Below, in pieces: positions 1 through 5,395 of a DNA stretch of 5,502 bases. Below the pieces are notes generated by a model, which was not told the DNA's origin, did no database searches, and saw only the letters and a program-made list of their open reading frames with translations. How positions within the stretch are numbered: the first letter of the stretch is position 1; the number at the start of each line of letters is the position of its first letter. Both the position numbers and the translations under genes were made by a program. Origin of the DNA: Chloroflexota bacterium (GTDB taxonomy: Bacteria > Chloroflexota > Anaerolineae > JAADDB01); the NCBI GenBank assembly GCA_013154135.1, contig JAADDB010000283.1:1-5502 (forward strand), written 5' to 3'.

Positions 1-470
1 AGGAAGGGCTCGAATCGCTCGTCCGGAGCATCCTTATCGCTCACTGCCAGCCGGGCCATGAGCACAAACCCGGCCCGCTTTACAAACGTCTCCTCCCGGT
101 AACTCCAGGCCATGGCCTTTTCCCAAGCCCACCGTGTCTTCTCGAACACGTTCATGCAACACTGGTCGCACACTTCCCAGTTGTTGAAATCTTGCACCCA
201 GGCTTCCAGGAGCTCTTCATCCACCTGGCGCGGGTCGGCTATCATGCACGCCAAGATGCGGGTCTCTCGCGCGGGGATCTGCCAGAGGGCTAGGGCTAAA
301 GCGTGGTTTCGTTTCAGCTGTCGTGCGAGCTTGCGCAGCTGGGGGATCCGTACGCCGTAAATTTCCAGACCGGTCACCCCGTACCGCGCCATTCCCTCTG
401 CATCCTTGGGGTTCCCCAAGGACTTCAGTTGGGCCACGATGTCATCCACGTGAACGGATTCCGTCGGCAT
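1..470 (-). CDS. AlkD-family DNA alkylation repair protein (3' end beyond window)
   Basis: Translating the minus strand from the ATG at 470 gives 156 complete codons plus two bases with no stop, so the gene runs off the left edge. The protein begins MPTESVHVDD and contains a helical, HEAT-like pattern. Its most telling stretch is around residues 95-148: FNNWEVCDQ, then FVKRAGFVLMARLAVSDKD, which matches the AlkD / COG4912 family as I know it. Family members are glycosylases that excise N3- and N7-alkylated purines in base-excision repair in the cytoplasm. Trp98 and Asp102 have the same four-residue spacing as the Trp/Asp catalytic pair of Bacillus cereus AlkD; equating them is inference. The start is supported by a GGAGGG Shine-Dalgarno at 476-481, 5 nt from the ATG. 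The gene lies 25 nt after the stop of the exported-protein gene and has no visible promoter of its own, so it is probably co-transcribed. Family assignment is firm; substrate is not. Confidence 0.88.
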   Translation of the reverse strand, partial: MPTESVHVDDIVAQLKSLGNPKDAEGMARYGVTGLEIYGVRIPQLRKLARQLKRNHALALALWQIPARETRILACMIADPRQVDEELLEAWVQDFNNWEVCDQCCMNVFEKTRWAWEKAMAWSYREETFVKRAGFVLMARLAVSDKDAPDERFEPF

Positions 471-495
471 GTCGGCCCTCCGACCGAGGGGGAAA

Positions 496-1683
496 TCAGC
501 GGAACAGAATAGGGATGTAGAGGCGTTTGTTCGCGACGGTGCTGCCGTCATCGTCCGCTTCGGGCACGCGGACTTCCCACGGGCCGAGGTGGACTCCGCC
601 TTCCCCTTCCAATTGGTAGACGTACAGGCCGCCCGGGGTGATGGTGTTGTCCACGTAAGTGTAGTACGCGGTGCTCCCGTGCACATACTGGGCACGGCGC
701 CATCCTGTCAGAAGGCCCCAGTTCTCCCCATCGGCCGAGCGCCATATGCGGAACAGGGGCGGATCGCCCTCTTCCACGCGCACGGACCATTCCAGGTTCA
801 CGTGAGTGGCCGTGGCCAGGATGTCGAAGGATGTGAGCTGAATCGCGGTGGGAGCGATGTACCCAAAGTTCAGGGAGAGATCTTCAATGCGGTCTGGGCC
901 CAGCGTGGTAGTCAGAGGGGACGGTGACGTGCGGGCAAAGCCTTCATAGTTGGCCGGTGCAGTGACCGTGTATGTGCCCGGAGCCAGGTACTCCACCAGG
1001 TATAAGCCATCTGTCCCCGTGGTACGGGTGACATCTGTGGTCCGGCCTAACTCATCCACACCGGTCACGTGAACAGGCACACCGTAAATCCCCCGGGTCT
1101 CATCCGGGTCCTGTGTGCCGTCCCCGTCGATATCGGCCCAGACGAAACCGCCCACGCGCGCAATGCCGAACATCCCCGCGTCCCAGCGGGTATCCTGTTG
1201 GCCGAAGGCCAGGATGATCCCCCCGGTACATCCGGTTGAGGGGTCTGCATCGCTGTCGCGGGTGTCGTCTCCCTGATTTTGGGGACTGATGGCATATCCG
1301 GGCCGGGGCACAAACTTGATGGAGTAAGTGCCGGGATTCAGGTCGGTAAACGTGTAAGCGCCATCCTCGTTGGTGGCAGTCGTAGCGACAGGCGTCCCAG
1401 AACAGGCATCATTGGTGTACAGTTCCACCGTCACCGCGGGAAGACCTGGTTCTCCCGTATCCTGGAGGCCGTTGCGGTTCTCGTCATACCACACCCGATC
1501 GCCAAGCCGTGACGCGGTGGAGTGGGCTGAGAGAAGGGCGTTATAGGTGGAGCAGTCACACGCCTGTTTGGATGTGGACGTTCCTGCACCCTCCGGTGCG
1601 GCGTTGACCGTGGGAAGGGTCCAAAAGAGTGCTACTAAGAGGACGACGATACCCAGCACATATGCTGTTGTGAGCCGTCTCAT
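496..1683 (-). CDS. Secreted SdrD/Cna B-type repeat protein with fibronectin-III-like domain
   Basis: A 395-residue exported protein of unknown specific role, probably cell-surface or extracellular. Residues 1-28 form a signal peptide: MRR, a hydrophobic core (about 8-22), then a likely cleavage site after VNA. Residues 59-174 are an SdrD_B-like domain opening RLGDRVWYDENRNGLQD, with acidic Ca-binding-type loops at 67-75 and 139-147 and the typical GAYTFTDLNPGTYSIKF core. Residues 177-275 are a second, more divergent copy (GGFVWADIDGDGTQD, LAPGTYTVTAP). Residues 279-373 look fibronectin-III-like (VNLEWSV, FRIWRSADGENW, YVYQLEG). There is no LPXTG motif and no C-terminal membrane helix; the protein ends NKRLYIPILFR. 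The ATG at 1683 is chosen over the open frame up to 1767 because AAGGAG lies 7 nt upstream and the signal peptide begins there. An extended -10 promoter lies about 130 nt upstream. Such domains usually act as structural or adhesive modules; function here is not shown. Confidence 0.85.
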   Translation of the reverse strand: MRRLTTAYVLGIVVLLVALFWTLPTVNAAPEGAGTSTSKQACDCSTYNALLSAHSTASRLGDRVWYDENRNGLQDTGEPGLPAVTVELYTNDACSGTPVATTATNEDGAYTFTDLNPGTYSIKFVPRPGYAISPQNQGDDTRDSDADPSTGCTGGIILAFGQQDTRWDAGMFGIARVGGFVWADIDGDGTQDPDETRGIYGVPVHVTGVDELGRTTDVTRTTGTDGLYLVEYLAPGTYTVTAPANYEGFARTSPSPLTTTLGPDRIEDLSLNFGYIAPTAIQLTSFDILATATHVNLEWSVRVEEGDPPLFRIWRSADGENWGLLTGWRRAQYVHGSTAYYTYVDNTITPGGLYVYQLEGEGGVHLGPWEVRVPEADDDGSTVANKRLYIPILFR

Positions 1684-1690
1684 AGACTTG

Positions 1691-1696
1691 CTCCTT
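1691..1696 (-). promoter_or_regulatory. Ribosome binding site setting the exported-protein start
   Basis: AAGGAG on the minus strand, 7 nt before the ATG at 1683. It decides the start against the in-frame ATG at 1767, which has no comparable site and would place 28 non-signal residues ahead of the signal peptide. Confidence 0.8.
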
Positions 1697-1813
1697 TGTT
1701 CCACGTCCTCTTGCCGGCAGGACACCCATTCCCTTGATGAGGACATGGCACGTGGTTCCTGCTCCATCTGGACGCGAATGTGGTGGCGATGGATACGGGT
1801 TACTGTTCCTCAT

Positions 1814-1822
1814 ATTATACCA
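1814..1822 (-). promoter_or_regulatory. Extended -10 promoter for the exported-protein/alkD unit
   Basis: The minus strand reads TGGTATAAT: a perfect TATAAT (1814-1819) directly preceded by the TGn extension (1820-1822). The hexamer at 17-nt spacing (TGCGAT, 1837-1842) is a poor -35, which is acceptable for extended -10 promoters. Transcription would start near 1806, giving a leader of about 120 nt before the ATG at 1683. Confidence 0.65.
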
Positions 1823-2054
1823 CCATATAGTCTGGAATCGCATGACACTTTTCTGACAGGTTTTTGCCCGCTTCAGGAAAAGTTGAAGAAGTTGAAACAG
1901 ATCGAGCCCGGTTGCTCCTGCGCGGGGGATGGGGCGATAAAAGATCATGGACGGCGCACTGATTGACGGACAAACCTCGGTTGTACCTCGGCGGGATTCC
2001 GAAGTCCTCGCCCGTGTTAGAAAAGCGTTTTTGGCGGTGGGAGGGCGCCGGACC

Positions 2055-2083
2055 TTGTGTTTTGCCTCCAGTTGGAGTATAGT
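2055..2083 (+). promoter_or_regulatory. Probable sigma-70-type promoter of rsfS
   Basis: TTGTGT at 2055-2060, a 17-nt spacer, then TATAGT at 2078-2083. An overlapping TATAGG at 2083-2088 is a weaker alternative -10. Transcription would start about 2090, leaving a purine-rich leader of about 45 nt before rsfS. The boxes match the consensus only partly. Confidence 0.5.
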
Positions 2084-2135
2084 ATAGGAGGAGAGGAAGG
2101 AGACACGTTCAGAATATCTCGACAGAAAGGAGCAT

Positions 2136-2531
2136 ATGGAGGGACAAACACTCGTTCAAGTGCACCCGACGTCAAACGAGCAGGACGATCCCTTGGCGCT
2201 GGCCCATCGGATCTTGGAGATCTTCGAGGAAAAACAAGCCGAGGATTTGCTCCTGCTGGACATGCGACCGGTTACCCTCATCGCGGATTATTTCCTCATC
2301 AGCACCACCACTTCGGCCCGTCAATCCCGTGCGGTCATTGACGAAGTGGCCACGCGCATCAAACAGGAAATGGGAACCCATCCCTTGGGCATTCACGGAC
2401 ACCCGGAGAGTGGATGGGTGATCATGGATTACGGGAGCGTGGTGGTCCACGTCTTTGACCCGGAGCGCCGAGCGTACTATGACCTGGAAGGACTCTGGGC
2501 CGACGCGCCGGTGGTCGTGCGGGTGGCGTAG
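2136..2531 (+). CDS. rsfS: Ribosomal silencing factor RsfS (Iojap/DUF143 family)
   Basis: 131 residues, within the usual size for the family. RsfS binds ribosomal protein L14 (uL14) on the free 50S subunit and blocks joining to 30S, lowering translation when nutrients are short. The family core is plain to read: ADYFLISTTTSARQSRAVIDE (about 50-70), then SGWVIMDYGSVVVHVF (92-107), then YYDLEGLWADAP (114-125). The first 17 or so residues are a non-conserved polar lead before the ALAHRILEIF helix. The ATG at 2136 follows AGAAAGGAG (2124-2132) with a gap of only 3 nt, a short spacing; the next in-frame start (GTG at 2160) has no ribosome binding site, so the ATG is kept. The gene stands alone here, facing away from the exported-protein gene and converging on the sirtuin gene. 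In many bacteria it sits beside nadD or obg, neither of which is visible. Assignment is secure. Confidence 0.95.
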   Translation: MEGQTLVQVHPTSNEQDDPLALAHRILEIFEEKQAEDLLLLDMRPVTLIADYFLISTTTSARQSRAVIDEVATRIKQEMGTHPLGIHGHPESGWVIMDYGSVVVHVFDPERRAYYDLEGLWADAPVVVRVA

Positions 2532-2532
2532 G

Positions 2533-2567
2533 CCGGACCCCGGAGACACATGCCTCACGGGGTCCGG
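2533..2567. terminator. Hairpin between convergent rsfS and sirtuin genes, probable bidirectional terminator
   Basis: CCGGACCCC (2533-2541) pairs perfectly over 9 bp with GGGGTCCGG (2559-2567), and GAG/CTC can pair inside the 17-nt loop. It begins 1 nt after the rsfS stop and lies 15 nt beyond the sirtuin stop, so it is placed to stop transcription from both sides. Neither flank has a T-run, so intrinsic termination is unproven. Confidence 0.6.
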
Positions 2568-2582
2568 TAACCGGTTCATCCT

Positions 2583-3329
2583 CTAGGAGCTCTTGGCTGC
2601 AGTCGTCCACCGGGCTTTCATCTGGGCCCACCACCGGGGGAGTGTTTCCTCCACCGACCCGAAGATGCTCTCATCTGCATCCTCGGTCAGGGGCGTGGGT
2701 TCCAAGTTGAACTCGATAAGCCGCGCACCGTGGTTCTTGGCCACATATGCCAGGCTGATGGCCGGCTGCACGACCGCAGAGGTGCCGATAACCAGCATGT
2801 AGTCCGCGGCTTGGGCCACAGCAAACGCCTGATTGAGCACCGCGTACGGCAACGTCTCCCCAAACCAGACCACATCCGGCCGGAGGAGCCCACCACAGCG
2901 AGGGCAATGGGGCGGGATCTCGGGCAATGGTACCCGCCGATCCTCCGCCCGATAGCCGCACTCGACGCATCGCACCGTCCAAATGTCCCCGTGGAGGGGC
3001 AAGACGTTCTTGGACCCTGCCTTTTGGTGCAAGCCGTCCACATTCTGGGTGATGACGGCCATGTGCCCAGGGGGCAACGTCCTCTCCATCTCCACCAGAG
3101 TGTAGTGAGCCGCGTTGGGCTCGCAGGGTGCGATGCGTTGACGCCGCCAATCATACCATTCCCACACCAATTTGGGATCGCGCGCGAAGGCCTGGGGTGT
3201 GGCCAGCTGCTGGGGATCGTAGTTCCGCCAAAGGCCATCCTTGCCCCGGAACGTGGGAACCCCCGACGGGGCGGAGATCCCGGCCCCTGTGAGGGCTACT
3301 ACCCGAGGCCATCGTCGTTCTGTGCTCAT
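2583..3329 (-). CDS. cobB: NAD-dependent protein deacylase, class III sirtuin (CobB/SIRT5-like)
   Basis: 248 residues, a compact bacterial sirtuin that removes acyl groups from lysines, consuming NAD+ and releasing nicotinamide and O-acyl-ADP-ribose. All core motifs are present: NAD-binding GAGISAPSGVPTFRG (15-29), TQNVDGLH (94-101), catalytic His113 in PLHGD, four zinc-binding cysteines C121, C124, C142 and C145, then VVWFGE (153-158), GTS (182-184) and EFN (206-208). Tyr59 and Arg62 (WYDWRR) match the Y-x-x-R pair that in SIRT5 and E. coli CobB holds acidic acyl groups, which suggests desuccinylase/demalonylase as well as deacetylase activity; this is inferred from the motif. The ATG at 3329 lies 4 nt beyond the ndk stop and has only a weak GTGAGAAG upstream, which suggests translational coupling to ndk. 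The family is certain; the symbol follows E. coli usage. Confidence 0.95.
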   Translation of the reverse strand: MSTERRWPRVVALTGAGISAPSGVPTFRGKDGLWRNYDPQQLATPQAFARDPKLVWEWYDWRRQRIAPCEPNAAHYTLVEMERTLPPGHMAVITQNVDGLHQKAGSKNVLPLHGDIWTVRCVECGYRAEDRRVPLPEIPPHCPRCGGLLRPDVVWFGETLPYAVLNQAFAVAQAADYMLVIGTSAVVQPAISLAYVAKNHGARLIEFNLEPTPLTEDADESIFGSVEETLPRWWAQMKARWTTAAKSS

Positions 3330-3333
3330 CTTC

Positions 3334-3783
3334 TCACTCGAATATCCAGCGGTCTACATCCCGCTTCCACGTGATAATCCCCGAGGTCCCGAACCAGAGG
3401 TCGATCTCAAAGGCTGCCGTCTCACTGCCATCGGACGCGTGGATGAGGTTGCGCCCGATCTCCAGCCCATAATCCCCCCGGATGGTGCCGGGAGCGGCTT
3501 TGCGCGGGTCCGTCGCGCCCACCATATCCCGGACCACCTGGATGGCATCCGTTCCTTCCACCACCATCGCGACCACCGGGCCGGAAGTGATGTAGTCGAT
3601 CAGCCCCTCGAAGAAAGGCTTACCCTTGTGGACCGCGTAGTGCCGTCGGGCCAGCTCCTCGGTGACGTAGACCATTTTCATGCCGATGATCTTCAGACCG
3701 CGGCGTTCGATCCGGGAGATGATCTCCCCAATGAGACCACGCTGTACACCATCCGGCTTGATCATCACAAATGTACGTTCCAT
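3334..3783 (-). CDS. ndk: Nucleoside diphosphate kinase
   Basis: 149 residues, the normal length. The enzyme moves the gamma-phosphate of ATP to other (d)NDPs through a phosphohistidine, keeping NTP and dNTP pools balanced in the cytoplasm. Visible family features are ERTFVMIKPDGVQRGLIGEI at the N-terminus (Lys9 in the nucleotide site), HKGKPFFEGLIDYITSGPVV (52-71), GATDPRKAAPGTIRGDYG (89-106), and the active-site run NLIHASDGSETA (112-123) with catalytic His115. The ATG at 3783 is preceded by AAGGAGG at 3788-3794, 4 nt away, and begins the conserved domain exactly. The frame stays open upstream to 3963, but that stretch is repeat DNA and is excluded. The sirtuin gene follows after 4 nt, so the two form a transcription unit. 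A 314-nt repeat-rich gap separates it from murA upstream, and no convincing promoter is visible in that gap. Confidence 0.97.
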   Translation of the reverse strand: MERTFVMIKPDGVQRGLIGEIISRIERRGLKIIGMKMVYVTEELARRHYAVHKGKPFFEGLIDYITSGPVVAMVVEGTDAIQVVRDMVGATDPRKAAPGTIRGDYGLEIGRNLIHASDGSETAAFEIDLWFGTSGIITWKRDVDRWIFE

Positions 3784-3787
3784 GCTG

Positions 3788-3794
3788 CCTCCTT
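3788..3794 (-). promoter_or_regulatory. Ribosome binding site of ndk
   Basis: AAGGAGG on the minus strand, 4 nt before the ATG at 3783, next to an A-run. It fixes the ndk start at the conserved MERTFVMIKPDG and rules out the longer open frame. Confidence 0.8.
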
Positions 3795-3810
3795 TTTTGT
3801 AGAAGAGTTT

Positions 3811-3912
3811 GGCGTTAGGGCCCTCACTCCACCCCCCGTGGGTTGGCGGGGGAAGGTGATAGGCGCCTAACCCCTCCTCTCTCCCAATGTTAGGAGAGAG
3901 GAAGGGGCCAAG
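3811..3912. repeat. GC-rich palindromic (REP/MITE-like) element
   Basis: The core is a hairpin: CCCCTCCTCTCTCC (3871-3884) pairs with GGAGAGAGGAAGGGG (3893-3907), 14 bp with a single bulged A, around the 8-nt loop CAATGTTA. Just left of it lie a perfect palindrome TAGGCGCCTA (3860-3869) and a second possible stem of CCCCC (3833-3837) with GGGGG (3848-3852). From memory, pyrimidine-rich arms of the CCCCTCTCCC...GGGAGAGGGG kind are frequent dispersed repeats in Chloroflexota and some other GC-rich genomes. It has no coding capacity, so any movement would need a transposase from elsewhere. Copy number cannot be seen from this window. It might also terminate murA transcription. Confidence 0.55.
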
Positions 3913-3994
3913 GGCGTTGTGTGAGATACGGGCGGAAGTGCATAACCGGCCGAGCATCGCCACAAACGAGCCGAGATAGCTCCTCCCGCCCCTT

Positions 3995-4018
3995 TTACTC
4001 GTTACTCGTTATGCGTTA
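3995..4018. repeat. Heptamer tandem tract, block 1 (3 units)
   Basis: On the minus strand this is three 7-nt units in perfect phase: AACGCAT, then AACGAGT twice, ending in AA. It shares its unit with block 2, 44 nt away. Confidence 0.65.
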
Positions 4019-4062
4019 GGCTCTTCGCCCATCCCGGCCGATCTCGCCCTTCACCCAACCCC

Positions 4063-4092
4063 TTAATCGTTACTCATTAATCGTAACTCGTT
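4063..4092. repeat. Heptamer tandem tract, block 2 (4 units)
   Basis: On the minus strand four 7-nt units follow each other without gaps: AACGAGT, TACGATT, AATGAGT and AACGATT, ending in AA. The tract starts 5 nt after the murA stop codon. It is AT-richer than its surroundings and matches block 1 in unit and phase. Confidence 0.65.
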
Positions 4093-4097
4093 CCTTC

Positions 4098-5384
4098 TCA
4101 GTCACTCTCCACCCGCTGGATGTGGGCTCCGAGGGCTTGCAGTTTGTGCTCAATGTGCTGGTATCCCCGGTCTATCTGGTCGATATTGTAGATCTCGCTC
4201 TCGCCGGAAGCAATGAGCGCGGCGATGAGCAACGCCATGCCGGCCCGGATGTCCGGGCTGGTGAGGCGTTGACCGTGGAGGGCGGCCGGGCCACTCACCA
4301 CGGCTCGGTGCGGATCGCACAGGATGATGTGGGCTCCCATGCTGATGAGCTTGTCCACAAAGTAAAGTCGGCTTTCGAACATCTTCTCGTGGATGAGGAT
4401 GACCCCTTCGGCCTGGGTAGCCACGACCAGGGCAATGCTCATCAGATCCGCGGGGAATTGGGGCCAGGGAGCGTCGTCGATTTTGGGGATGGCGCCCCCC
4501 ACATCCGGGAGCACACGGAGCTCCTGCTCATCGGGGATGATCAACGTGTCCCCTTCCAACTGCATGCGCACGTTCAACCGCCGTTCGAACACCCAGCGGA
4601 TCATGCGAAGGTCGTCCGGGTTGACGGGTTGGATGCGCAGTTCGCCCGGACTGACCGCGCCCAAGCCGATGAAGCTGCCGATTTCCACGTAATCCGGGCC
4701 CAGGGTGTACTCGGCCCCGTGGAGTCGGTCCACGCCTTCGATGGTGAGCACGTTGCTGCCGATGCCTTCGATGTGGGCGCCCATCGCGTTGAGCAGGTGA
4801 CACACATCCTGGACGTGGGGTTCACACGCGGCGTTTTGGATGACGGTGGTGCCGGGGGCCAGGACCGCGGCCATGAGTGCGTTCTCCGTCGCGGTCACGC
4901 TGGCCTCGTCCAACAGGATGTGGGTGCCTCGGAGTCCTCGGGAGCGGAATTCGAAGATGCCGTTAAAGGTCACCTGTGCGCCCAGGGCTTCCAGGGCCAG
5001 GATGTGGGTGTCCAAACGCCGGCGGCCGATCACATCCCCGCCCGGAGGGGGGAGATACACCTCTCCCAAGCGGGCCAACATGGGGCCGGCCAGGAGGATG
5101 GAAGCCCGAATCGCCGTGGCCCAATGGGGGTCCACGTGGGGGGAGTTGATGTGGGCCGCGTGGAGACGCCAGGAATGGGGCCCGACTTGGTCCACCTGTA
5201 CACCCAGGGATGCCAGCAGGGAGCGCATAGTGCGCACATCCCCGATTTCCGGCACATTGTGGAGGATGACAGGCTCATCGGTGAGCAACACAGCTGCCAG
5301 CGCAGGCAGAGCTGCGTTTTTGTTGCCGCTTGGATGCACAACCCCTGTGAGGGGATGTCCTCCTTCGATTCGAAACAACGCCAT
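4098..5384 (-). CDS. murA: UDP-N-acetylglucosamine 1-carboxyvinyltransferase, Asp-type active site
   Basis: 428 residues, close to the family norm of about 420. MurA joins enolpyruvate from PEP to the 3'-OH of UDP-GlcNAc, the first committed step of peptidoglycan synthesis in the cytoplasm. Conserved landmarks: SGNKNAALPALAAVLL (19-34) with Lys22 and Asn23; AIRASILLAGP (91-101) with Arg93; PPPGGDVIGRRRLDTH (112-127); FPADLMS (310-316) with Asp313; and DRGYQHIEHKLQALGAHI (405-422) with Arg406. The residue at the usual catalytic cysteine (Cys115 of E. coli) is Asp117, encoded by GAT at 5034-5036. Natural Asp forms, as in Mycobacterium tuberculosis and Chlamydia, are active and fosfomycin-resistant, so activity and resistance are both expected here by inference. 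The ATG at 5384 is chosen because GAGGAA (5390-5395) precedes it and the family N-terminus starts there; the frame open to 5474 runs through hairpin repeats. No partner gene is visible upstream, and ndk lies 314 nt downstream on the same strand. Confidence 0.95.
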   Translation of the reverse strand: MALFRIEGGHPLTGVVHPSGNKNAALPALAAVLLTDEPVILHNVPEIGDVRTMRSLLASLGVQVDQVGPHSWRLHAAHINSPHVDPHWATAIRASILLAGPMLARLGEVYLPPPGGDVIGRRRLDTHILALEALGAQVTFNGIFEFRSRGLRGTHILLDEASVTATENALMAAVLAPGTTVIQNAACEPHVQDVCHLLNAMGAHIEGIGSNVLTIEGVDRLHGAEYTLGPDYVEIGSFIGLGAVSPGELRIQPVNPDDLRMIRWVFERRLNVRMQLEGDTLIIPDEQELRVLPDVGGAIPKIDDAPWPQFPADLMSIALVVATQAEGVILIHEKMFESRLYFVDKLISMGAHIILCDPHRAVVSGPAALHGQRLTSPDIRAGMALLIAALIASGESEIYNIDQIDRGYQHIEHKLQALGAHIQRVESD

Positions 5385-5389
5385 CTTAC

Positions 5390-5395
5390 TTCCTC
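5390..5395 (-). promoter_or_regulatory. Ribosome binding site of murA
   Basis: GAGGAA on the minus strand, 5 nt from the ATG at 5384 (7 nt if counted from GAGG). It supports the short start over the in-frame ATG at 5474. Confidence 0.65.

Larger units (their letters stand above)
1684..2135. other. Divergent intergenic region, no convincing gene
   Basis: About 450 nt between the minus-strand exported-protein gene and rsfS. It holds a promoter for each side (described separately) and a roughly 120-nt leader ahead of the exported-protein gene. It also contains a 7-nt direct repeat ACCTCGG at 1974-1980 and 1985-1991 (11-nt period), and a repeated AAGTTGAA near 1877-1893. A 46-codon plus-strand frame (1947-2087) has a poor ribosome binding site, no recognisable similarity, and overlaps the rsfS promoter, so it is not called as a gene. 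No tRNA or riboswitch fold was recognised. Confidence 0.6.
3784..4097. other. Repeat-rich gene-free gap between murA and ndk
   Basis: 314 nt without a credible gene. It contains a GC-rich palindromic element (about 3811-3912) and two phased heptamer tracts (3995-4018 and 4063-4092), each listed separately. The octamer GCGTTAGG occurs at 3812-3819 and again at 4013-4020. The stretch 3913-3990 shows nothing I recognise. No clear promoter for ndk was found on the minus strand. Confidence 0.6.

Noticed and set aside
1684..1767. Longer start for the exported protein at the ATG at 1767
   Set aside because: No Shine-Dalgarno precedes it, and it would put a 28-residue polar stretch in front of a well-formed signal peptide that has its own AAGGAG.
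1556..1948. A 130-codon minus-strand frame across the exported-protein leader
   Set aside because: It overlaps the promoter and 5' end of the exported-protein gene in another frame, and its translation shows no family features.
1947..2087. A 46-codon plus-strand frame starting MDGALIDGQT before rsfS
   Set aside because: Its ribosome binding site is poor, there is no recognisable similarity, and its end overlaps the likely rsfS promoter. It could be a small gene or remnant, but the sequence alone does not support that.
3241..3870. A 209-codon plus-strand open frame across ndk and the start of the sirtuin gene
   Set aside because: It is antisense to two clear genes, ends in repeat DNA and shows no domain; the long frame is a by-product of GC-rich codon use.
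3995..4092. CRISPR array as an explanation for the repeated heptamers
   Set aside because: The units are 7 nt, adjacent and variable. There are no 20-40 nt direct repeats with unique spacers and no cas genes.
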